From NCBI GenBank assembly GCA_022785125.1, contig JALFRA010000036.1:41060-105059 (forward strand): a stretch of 64,000 bases of DNA, in the 5' to 3' direction. This DNA is from Clostridiales bacterium (GTDB lineage Bacteria; Bacillota; Clostridia; Oscillospirales; Oscillospiraceae). Position numbers and translations under genes: made by a program. Below, in pieces: positions 57,932 through 64,000 of this stretch. The first letter of the stretch is position 1, and each line of letters opens with the position of its first letter. The notes under the pieces were generated by a model. It ran no database searches. It was not told the DNA's origin and saw only the letters and a list, made by a program, of their open reading frames with translations.

Positions 57932-58933
57932 ATGAATCACAAAAAACGTGTCACGATCCGCGATGTGGCGGCGGTAGCAGGGGTATCCATCAGCTCCGTG
58001 TCCCGCTATCTGGACGACCCCGGCCGTGTAAAGCCCTTTGCGGCCTATCGCATCAAAGATGCCATCAATCAGTTGGATTATGTCCCTAATACCTTTGCAC
58101 GCAATTTGCGCCAGGGTTCTTCTAAAAGCATCGGCGTAATCGTTCCAAATCTGGAGTTTTTCTTTGCAAAAGCCTGCAAGGCCATCAGCGATTATTTTTT
58201 TAACGCGGGTTATGTGACCTTTATTTGTGAGAGCGATAACGATGCCGAGAAGGAGCGCTTTTTCGTTCAGCAGCTGATCGAGCAAAAGGTGGCCGGCCTT
58301 ATCGTCGCCTCGTCCGGTTTGAATTCCGCCTTTCTGCAAAAAACGGTCCTGACCTTTCCCAATGTACTGCTGATCGACCGGGCTGAGGAAGTTGACTGCG
58401 ACATTGTGTGTGAAGACCACGAAGCAAACGCATACTGGCTGATGGACCATATGCTGCATACAGCCTCCTGTCAGAGCATTGAACTGCTGCTGGGCGAACA
58501 GGCGGCGTTCAATACCAAGCTTTGCCTTCAGGGCGTTACCCGCGCTCTGGAAGAGCATTTGTTTCCCATGGAGAAGGTCCACACCTGGTATGGCTGCCGG
58601 CGCGATGGACGCGTTGCCGAGATCATGAAGCATATCAGTCAGGCTCTGCCCGGAATTCGCCCCGCTATTTTGGGATTTGAGCCGGACTATGTAGAACAAA
58701 CCGTGATCGGTCTGAACCATTTGGACCGCAATCTGGTTCAGATGGTGGATATCGCAGGTTTCACCATGCCCCACACGCTGTACAAGCTGGGTATGGAGTT
58801 TCCCTGCGTCATGCAGAACTCCGAGCTGGAAGGCATCACCGCTGCGGAAACCCTGCTCCACCGCCTTCAGGCCTCTTCGGAACAGCAGCTTCCACCCCAA
58901 CGTATCCGTGTGAAGTCGCTCTATCATGAATAG
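57932..58933 (+). CDS. LacI family transcriptional regulator
   Basis: A 333-residue LacI/GalR-type regulator. HTH VTIRDVAAVAGVSISSVSRY (residues 7-26) and hinge helix with NTFARNLRQGSSKSIGVIVP. The remainder is the periplasmic-binding-protein-like effector domain (VAGLIVASSGLNSAFLQKTV). It stands directly before the TctCBA transporter genes, whose promoter is flanked by two copies of a TGAAAACGTTTTCA-type operator; a local regulator role is likely. The effector is probably the imported sugar or a derivative. Confidence 0.93.
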   Translation: MNHKKRVTIRDVAAVAGVSISSVSRYLDDPGRVKPFAAYRIKDAINQLDYVPNTFARNLRQGSSKSIGVIVPNLEFFFAKACKAISDYFFNAGYVTFICESDNDAEKERFFVQQLIEQKVAGLIVASSGLNSAFLQKTVLTFPNVLLIDRAEEVDCDIVCEDHEANAYWLMDHMLHTASCQSIELLLGEQAAFNTKLCLQGVTRALEEHLFPMEKVHTWYGCRRDGRVAEIMKHISQALPGIRPAILGFEPDYVEQTVIGLNHLDRNLVQMVDIAGFTMPHTLYKLGMEFPCVMQNSELEGITAAETLLHRLQASSEQQLPPQRIRVKSLYHE

Positions 58934-58950
58934 GTGCTCTTTTTTTATTT

Positions 58951-58964
58951 TGAAAACGTTTTCA
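58951..58964. promoter_or_regulatory. Perfect LacI/CcpA-type operator upstream of tctC
   Basis: TGAAAACGTTTTCA, a perfect palindrome that fits both the local LacI regulator and the CcpA cre consensus. Confidence 0.75.
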
Positions 58965-59040
58965 TTTTCTTTCACATTGCTTCGCTGATATATGTATCTT
59001 TTTACTAAAAACTTCTATTAAAAAATATGGAAATACCCCA

Positions 59041-59069
59041 TTGATTTTTGCATTTTTCTTTGATAATAT
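59041..59069 (+). promoter_or_regulatory. Promoter of the TctCBA operon
   Basis: TTGATT (59041-59046) and TAATAT (59064-59069), 17-base spacer, between the two operators. Confidence 0.65.
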
Positions 59070-59093
59070 ACACAGTCGAAAGCTCAATCAAAA

Positions 59094-59107
59094 AGATAAC
59101 GTTTTCA
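59094..59107. promoter_or_regulatory. Second LacI/CcpA-type operator downstream of the promoter
   Basis: AGATAACGTTTTCA; the right half is identical to the operator at 58951. It lies about 20 bases after the transcription start and 143 bases from the first site, allowing roadblock or looping. Confidence 0.65.
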
Positions 59108-59133
59108 TTTTATTGCAGAAAGGAACGAACACT

Positions 59134-60159
59134 ATGAAACTGAGCAAGAAACTTCTCGCGCTGGCACTCACCGGTGCCATGGCCCTCTCCTCCCTGACGG
59201 CCTGCGGCGGCGGCGCCCAGAATGACGCCAACAATGCCCTGGGTGAAGACGGAGAGTGGCATCCCACCAGCAGCATCAACATCCGCGTTCCCTTTGCCGC
59301 AGGCGGCAGCGCCGACACCATCTGCCGGATCGCCGCCAAAGGCATGGAGCAAAAGTACGGTCAGTCCGTGATCGTGAACAATCTGACCGGCGCCAACGGC
59401 GCCATCGCCATCAACGACCTCAACAGCAAGGATGCCGCCCCCACCGAGCTTATGGTAGCCGGCATCGCCCTGTTTACTCTCACTCCCCTCTTCAGCCCCG
59501 ACATCCAGATGAATCTGGACGACTATGAGGTGGTGGGTTCTCTGGTATCCGATGACTTCATTCTCCTCACCAATCCCGCCAAGAGCGGCATCGAGGATGT
59601 GGAGGGTCTGATCGAGTACGGCCAGAATCAGCGCATCATCTGCAGCGCCAACGCCGCTGGCGGCGCCACCCATATGCTGGCCAAGGCCTTCTTCGGCGAG
59701 GCCGGTGTGGACTGCGAGGTTCTGGCTGCCGACAGCGGTGCTCAGAACGCCCTGGCTGTGGCCTCCGGCGACGCGGTGTGTGCCATCGTGGCCGCCAGCG
59801 CTGCCACCCAGTACATTGAGGATGGTTCTTTGAAGGCTCTGGCCTGCTTCTCTCCCGAACCTTTCACCGGCTATGAAGGCGTCACTGTCCCCACCGTAAA
59901 GGACATGGGCTATGACGTGGTGTTCAAGTCCTGCAACTTCCTCATCGCCAAGAAGGGTACCGACCAGGCTGTGCTGGATAAGATCTATACCGATATGCTG
60001 GAGTACCGCGAGACCGATGAATTCAAAGAGCTGGCCGCCAATGCCGCCTATATCCCCGACAATCAGAACGCCGAGCAGGTGCGTGAGACTGTGGCCAGCG
60101 CAAAGGAATTCTGCGAAAATGCCTTTGCCACCTATTATGACGAGCAGACCCTCCAGTAA
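59134..60159 (+). CDS. tctC: Tripartite tricarboxylate transporter substrate-binding lipoprotein (TctC)
   Basis: A 341-residue TctC/Bug-type binding protein. Lipoprotein signal MKLSKKLLALALTGAMALSS then LTAC. INIRVPFAAGGSADTICRIA is the ligand-binding N-terminal motif and VIVNNLTGANGAIAINDL the second. It binds a carboxylated solute outside the cell. ATG 59134 follows AGAAAGGAACG. It is the first gene of a tctCBA operon under the LacI/cre operators. Confidence 0.94.
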   Translation: MKLSKKLLALALTGAMALSSLTACGGGAQNDANNALGEDGEWHPTSSINIRVPFAAGGSADTICRIAAKGMEQKYGQSVIVNNLTGANGAIAINDLNSKDAAPTELMVAGIALFTLTPLFSPDIQMNLDDYEVVGSLVSDDFILLTNPAKSGIEDVEGLIEYGQNQRIICSANAAGGATHMLAKAFFGEAGVDCEVLAADSGAQNALAVASGDAVCAIVAASAATQYIEDGSLKALACFSPEPFTGYEGVTVPTVKDMGYDVVFKSCNFLIAKKGTDQAVLDKIYTDMLEYRETDEFKELAANAAYIPDNQNAEQVRETVASAKEFCENAFATYYDEQTLQ

Positions 60160-60203
60160 TTTCTCCATTGACTTGGATGTTGTCTTGTTAGGAGAGAAGG
60201 ATC

Positions 60204-60650
60204 ATGAAAACGATTAAATTCCGTTCAAACCTGGTGGCCGGGATCATCAGCACGATCTTTGGCATCGCGGTCTGCGTACTGACTCCTTTACAGATCAGCG
60301 TCGGCTTCACTGAGTCCGTAGGCATCACCCCCCGCACCTTTCCCTATATCCTGGGCGGGGTGTGCGCTCTGTTCGGGGTCCTGCTCATCATTCAAAGTCT
60401 GGTATTCAAAAAGGATACCGTGAAAGAGCTGCATCTGAATAAGGAACTGAAAGCGCTGGCCTATATGGCTGTCCTGGTCCTCTATGCTATTCTGTTCCGG
60501 TACAGTTTCATTGCGGCCACCCTGATCCTGGGTGCGGCTACCCTGCTTTTTCTGCGGTGTAAAAAGCCGCTGTATTATGTGATCGTGTTGGCGATGGTCG
60601 TGCTGCTCTACCTGGCCTTGACTCAGGTGCTGCACATCCGTCTGCCTTAA
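60204..60650 (+). CDS. tctB: Tripartite tricarboxylate transporter small membrane subunit (TctB)
   Basis: A 148-residue protein with four transmembrane helices (LVAGIISTIFGIAVCVL; FPYILGGVCALFGVLLII; LAYMAVLVLYAILFRY; YVIVLAMVVLLYLAL) as in TctB. It pairs with TctA. ATG 60204 follows TTAGGAGAGAAGGATC. It lies between tctC and tctA, the common order. Confidence 0.92.
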   Translation: MKTIKFRSNLVAGIISTIFGIAVCVLTPLQISVGFTESVGITPRTFPYILGGVCALFGVLLIIQSLVFKKDTVKELHLNKELKALAYMAVLVLYAILFRYSFIAATLILGAATLLFLRCKKPLYYVIVLAMVVLLYLALTQVLHIRLP

Positions 60651-60669
60651 GCACAGAGAGGAGTCGGAA

Positions 60670-62199
60670 ATGGGCGACGTCATCTCGCAGGCTCTCGCCA
60701 GTCTGTTTACTATCCAAAACTTTATTTTCATGAACATCGGTATGTTCATCGGCATTATCTTTGGCGCCATCCCCGGCATGAACGGCAACCTGGCCATCAC
60801 TGTTCTGCTGCCCTTTACCTTTATGCTGGAACCTGTACCCGCCATCCTGATGCTGACCGCCATCTTCTTCGGTTCCAACTTCGGCGGCTCCATCAGCGCT
60901 GTACTCATTAACACTCCCGGCACCAACGCAGCCGCGGCCACGCTGCTGGACGGCTATCCGCTGTGCCGGAAAGGCTACCCCGGCAAGGCTCTGAATACTG
61001 CGCTCACCGCCTCTACGGTGGGCGGCATCATCAGCGCCTGCTGGCTGCTCTTCTTTGCCCCGCAAATCGGCCGTCTGGCCATGAGCTTTGGTCCGCCGGA
61101 GTACTTTGCCCTGGCTATTTTCGGTCTTTCTGTCATTGCCTCGGTCAGCGGCGAGAGCATCCTGAAGGGAATCATCAGCGGCTGTTTGGGCATTCTGATC
61201 GCCGAGGTGGGCATGGATGCCATCAGTGGTGTGGCCCGCTTTACCTTCGGCAACGTCAACCTGTATAAGGGAATCAATATGCTGGCCGTTCTGCTGGGCG
61301 TTTACGCCATTGCCCAGATGATCAGCCGCATCAACGGCACCGAGCAGGGTCAGGCCAGCCGTCTGCAGAAGCTGGATAAAAACGATAAGCTGACCTTCCG
61401 TGAGTTCAAGCATCTGTTCTGGACCATGTTTAAGTCGGGCAATATTGGCGCCTTCATTGGCGCGGTCCCCGGCACCGGCGGTGCTATCGCCTCCTTCATC
61501 GCCTACAATGAGGCCAAGCGTACCGCAAAGCCGGGCGAAAAATTCGGCGAGGGCGAGATCAAGGGTATTGCCGCCCCCGAGGCCGCAAACAACGGCGCCA
61601 CTGCTGCCACGCTGATCCCTCTTCTGACCCTGGGTATCCCCGGCGACGTAGTGGCCGCCACCCTCCTTGGCGCCTTTACCATGCAGGGCCTGGTGGTGGG
61701 ACCCAAGCTCTTCGAAAACGATGGTCCTGTGGTTTACGCCATTCTGATCGGCTGCCTGATCGCCCAGGCGTTCATGTTCATTCAGGGCAAGTATCTGCTG
61801 AAAGTATTTGTTAAGATCACGCACATCCCCCAGGATCTGCTGACCGCACTGATCGTGGTGGTATGCTGCACCGGCGCTTTCTGTATTTCCTCCTCCATTA
61901 TGGATGTGTATGTGCTGCTGGTCTTCGGTATCATTGCCTACTTCATGCAGAAGGTCGATCTTCCCCCCGTCCCCATTGTTCTCGGCATGGTGCTGGGCCC
62001 CATCGCAGAGTCCAACCTCCGCAACGCCCTGATCATGAGCGATGGCAGCTGGTTTATCTTCCTTCAGCGTCCCATCTGTCTGTTCTTCCTGGTGCTCACC
62101 TTCTTCCTGGTCTATCTTCTGAAGCGCGGCAGCATAAAGGAAAAGAAAGCTGCCCAGGCGCTGCAGGCCCGCATGGCGGAAGACATGAAGCAGGACTAA
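60670..62199 (+). CDS. tctA: Tripartite tricarboxylate transporter large membrane subunit (TctA)
   Basis: A 509-residue permease with about 12 transmembrane helices. GMFIGIIFGAIPGMNGNLAI and GAFIGAVPGTGGAIASFIAY are the duplicated conserved P-G-x-G loops; FGSNFGGSISAVLINTPGTN and IPLLTLGIPGDVVAATLLGA are further TctA signatures. It catalyses Na+- or H+-coupled uptake of the TctC ligand. ATG 60670 follows GAGAGGAGTCGGAA. Confidence 0.95.
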   Translation: MGDVISQALASLFTIQNFIFMNIGMFIGIIFGAIPGMNGNLAITVLLPFTFMLEPVPAILMLTAIFFGSNFGGSISAVLINTPGTNAAAATLLDGYPLCRKGYPGKALNTALTASTVGGIISACWLLFFAPQIGRLAMSFGPPEYFALAIFGLSVIASVSGESILKGIISGCLGILIAEVGMDAISGVARFTFGNVNLYKGINMLAVLLGVYAIAQMISRINGTEQGQASRLQKLDKNDKLTFREFKHLFWTMFKSGNIGAFIGAVPGTGGAIASFIAYNEAKRTAKPGEKFGEGEIKGIAAPEAANNGATAATLIPLLTLGIPGDVVAATLLGAFTMQGLVVGPKLFENDGPVVYAILIGCLIAQAFMFIQGKYLLKVFVKITHIPQDLLTALIVVVCCTGAFCISSSIMDVYVLLVFGIIAYFMQKVDLPPVPIVLGMVLGPIAESNLRNALIMSDGSWFIFLQRPICLFFLVLTFFLVYLLKRGSIKEKKAAQALQARMAEDMKQD

Positions 62200-62230
62200 A
62201 TTAGACGCAAACGGAAAGGAACTAGACGCA

Positions 62231-63769
62231 ATGCCCTATCAACATCTCTGGACCGATCTTCACAGCAATATTCATCACAACCAAATGGATCAACTGGACC
62301 GCTGGTGCGAACACGCCCGGGAGGTTCTGGACTTCTGGCCCATCGCCTACTATCCCATGTATATGCGCCGCAATGAGGCCGGCGCGCCCCTGGAAGATCT
62401 CTACCCCGAGGAGAAGATCCAGGCCGACTGGGAGCAGGTGCGCCAGGCCGTCAAGCGCATCAACGCCGAAGGCTGGCCTATGTTCATGGGCTATGAGTGG
62501 CAGGGCTGCGGCCATGACGGCGACCACAACGTATTCTTCCTGGACAACGAGCAGCCCATGCTCCACCCCATGGAGTACCGAGAGCTCCGGGATGCGTACA
62601 GCAATACCGAGGCTATCGCCATTCCTCACCATGTAGCCTATCAGCTTGGCAGCCGCGGTAAGAACTGGGCCACCCACGATGAGCGTTTCTCTCCCTTTGC
62701 TGAGATCTACTCCAGCCACGGCTGCAGCGAAAACGACACCGGCCCCTGGGACATGGAGCGCCACCTCCACATGGGCCCCCGTACCGGCGAGACCTGTTAT
62801 GAGCGGGGCCTGGAGCGGGGCCTGAAGGTAGGCTGTATCGCCAGCGGCGATAACCACAACGTCCCCGCGGCCTGTGACCACGGCATTATGTGCGTCCTGG
62901 CCGAGGGTACCAGCAAGGAGCAGATCTGGGAGGGCCTGCGGGCCGGCCGTGTGTACGGTGTCAGCCGTACCCGTATGAAGATCGATTATACCATCGGCGG
63001 CGTGCCCATGGGCGGCACCGTGGCCCCCGGCGAGCATGAGCTGAACGTGCAGATCGAGGCCGCCGACGCCATTGACCGGGTGGAGCTGCTTTGCGACAAT
63101 ATCGTGGATGAAATGGTGGTTCACTCCGGTACCTGGGAGCGGCAGCCTCTGCCCCAGGATCAGCCCTTCCGCATCAAGTTCGCCGTGGAGTTCGGCTGGG
63201 GCCCCAACCCCCGGTTCTTCAAAGAGCAGATTGAGAAGCACTGGCACGGCCGGCTGGACGTTCCCGGTAAGCTGATCAGCATCGAAAAGTGCTGGAACAG
63301 CTTTGGTCAGCGGCTGTATAACGTGACCGAGGACTCCTGTGAGTTTGACATGACGACTTATATGTCCACCGATACCGGACATTGGATGGGACCCAGCACG
63401 GTCAAGAAGGAAGGCTTTGTCTTTGAAGCTGAGGTCAAGCTGGATGATGTGATCCGGCTGACGGTGGACGGCACTCTGTATGAGATGCCTGTCCGCGAGA
63501 TACTCCACACCGGAAAAATCTATGCCCAGTATCAGGAGAGTGAGGCTCTTTGCCGCGCCACCTTCGGCGATATTGAGCATTACCGGGATGATCTGGTCTG
63601 GCACAGCGCCCACAAGATCCGCATTCGTCAGGCTGTGCCCCAGGCCGCCTATACCATGCAGATCAAGCGCAGCGTCTCCCTGAACCACGGCAGCCAATAC
63701 CGCCTGCGCGTCTGGCTGCGCAATGGGGACACCGCTTGGGTCAGCCCCATTTTCTGCCGGGAGAATTAA
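62231..63769 (+). CDS. PHP-type (DUF3604-like) hydrolase linked to the Tct operon
   Basis: A 512-residue cytosolic protein. The N-terminal 260 residues look like a PHP/polymerase-histidinol-phosphatase domain with metal-binding histidines in WTDLHSNIHHNQ, GYEWQGCGHDGDHN, IAIPHHVAYQLG, YSSHGCSE and ASGDNHNVPAACDHG, as in DUF3604 proteins. The C-terminal half is beta-rich. The reaction is unknown; co-transcription with tctCBA suggests it processes the imported molecule. ATG 62231 lies 31 bases after tctA. A terminator follows. Confidence 0.75.
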   Translation: MPYQHLWTDLHSNIHHNQMDQLDRWCEHAREVLDFWPIAYYPMYMRRNEAGAPLEDLYPEEKIQADWEQVRQAVKRINAEGWPMFMGYEWQGCGHDGDHNVFFLDNEQPMLHPMEYRELRDAYSNTEAIAIPHHVAYQLGSRGKNWATHDERFSPFAEIYSSHGCSENDTGPWDMERHLHMGPRTGETCYERGLERGLKVGCIASGDNHNVPAACDHGIMCVLAEGTSKEQIWEGLRAGRVYGVSRTRMKIDYTIGGVPMGGTVAPGEHELNVQIEAADAIDRVELLCDNIVDEMVVHSGTWERQPLPQDQPFRIKFAVEFGWGPNPRFFKEQIEKHWHGRLDVPGKLISIEKCWNSFGQRLYNVTEDSCEFDMTTYMSTDTGHWMGPSTVKKEGFVFEAEVKLDDVIRLTVDGTLYEMPVREILHTGKIYAQYQESEALCRATFGDIEHYRDDLVWHSAHKIRIRQAVPQAAYTMQIKRSVSLNHGSQYRLRVWLRNGDTAWVSPIFCREN

Positions 63770-63787
63770 ATAACCTCTTTCGCAGCC

Positions 63788-63825
63788 GCCCCACTCCTCT
63801 GACCGGACGGAGTGGGGCGCTTTTT
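63788..63825 (+). terminator. Terminator after the PHP-hydrolase gene
   Basis: GCCCCACTCC (63788-63797) pairs with GGAGTGGGGC (63809-63818), followed by GCTTTTTG. Confidence 0.85.
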
Positions 63826-63872
63826 GTTGCCTTTTTCAGCCATCATATCTGTCCAAAGAAAGGAAGATCCAC

Positions 63873-64000
63873 ATGGATTACTATCACATTTCCGCCCAGG
63901 ACCTGGGCAAAGACGCCAAGATTCCCGTTGTGAAGCTGGGGGACTCCGGCGAGGTGTTCTATGAGATCGCCATGGAGATGATCAACACCATCAAGGCCCA
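63873..64000 (+). CDS. Glucosamine-6-phosphate deaminase-like protein (5' part only)
   Basis: The first 42 codons of a gene cut by the window end: MDYYHISAQDLGKDAKIPVV, then KLGDSGEVFYEIAMEMINTI. This start is typical of the long clostridial NagB-like isomerase/deaminase group, which converts amino-sugar phosphates. AGGAAGATCCAC precedes the ATG. Its place after the sialidase and transporter region supports amino-sugar catabolism. The assignment rests on the N-terminus only. Confidence 0.6.
   Translation, partial: MDYYHISAQDLGKDAKIPVVKLGDSGEVFYEIAMEMINTIKA

Noticed and set aside
60538..61824. 428-codon antisense frame over tctA
   Set aside because: Shadow of a transporter gene whose own motifs are intact.
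1..64000. CRISPR arrays, tRNA and rRNA genes
   Set aside because: No regularly spaced repeats, cloverleaf candidates or rRNA-like stretches were noticed on reading; a dedicated scan was not possible here.

Overview
The window looks like chromosome of a high-GC, low-passage-number Clostridia lineage of the gut, most likely Oscillospiraceae (Flavonifractor / Pseudoflavonifractor / Lawsonibacter-like). The reasons are strong AGGAGG-type ribosome binding sites, sigma-A promoters with 17-base spacers, S-layer-homology anchoring, an acetogen-style folate C1 set (fhs, fchA, folD), a complete argGHCJBDF operon and a GH33 sialidase. The genus is inference; no rRNA or tRNA gene was seen.

Layout. 1-9.7 kb: small redox and xenobiotic-response genes (flavodoxins, LysR, MATE exporter behind a leader terminator, two Vat/CatB-like acetyltransferases, a TipAS-type MerR regulator, an SDR, a peptide deformylase). 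10.1-15.2 kb: a two-gene type III restriction-modification system. 15.3-18.7 kb: folD-fchA-fhs, with a duplicated fragment of the fhs 3' end and a cluster of palindromes beside it.

18.85-32.44 kb: a 13,590 bp mobile element, the most unusual part of the window. It is bounded by 15-bp direct repeats and imperfect inverted repeats. It carries an IS30-type DDE transposase, an orphan IS30-type HTH protein, an HUH rolling-circle replication protein behind a long inverted repeat and a predicted small RNA, an endolysin-holin pair, a phage-type XF1762 protein, a DUF6273 (C-type-lectin-like) protein, a broken radical SAM gene, an XRE regulator divergent from a lipoprotein, and a small ribbon-helix-helix-like protein. 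Copies of one 14-bp palindrome sit in or on four promoters, including the one ahead of the transposase. No capsid, terminase, portal, or tyrosine/serine integrase gene is visible. The element sits in the transcription terminator of a cold-shock gene and separates it from fhs.

32.5-41 kb: cold-shock gene and arginine biosynthesis operon (argG-argH-argC-argJ-argB-argD-argF, leftward, with an ARG-box-like palindrome upstream). 41-42.8 kb: glycogen branching enzyme. 43-45.5 kb: Zn/Mn-type ABC importer. 45.6-52.6 kb: a self-contained 21-codon gene, membrane proteins, a Cys-rich protein, TetR regulator, lipoprotein and a transglutaminase-like protein. 52.6-64 kb: a 1,558-residue SLH-anchored sialidase, a LacI regulator, a tripartite tricarboxylate (TctCBA) transporter, a PHP-type hydrolase and the start of a glucosamine-6-phosphate-deaminase-like gene. 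This group suggests release and import of an acidic sugar such as sialic acid, which is inference.
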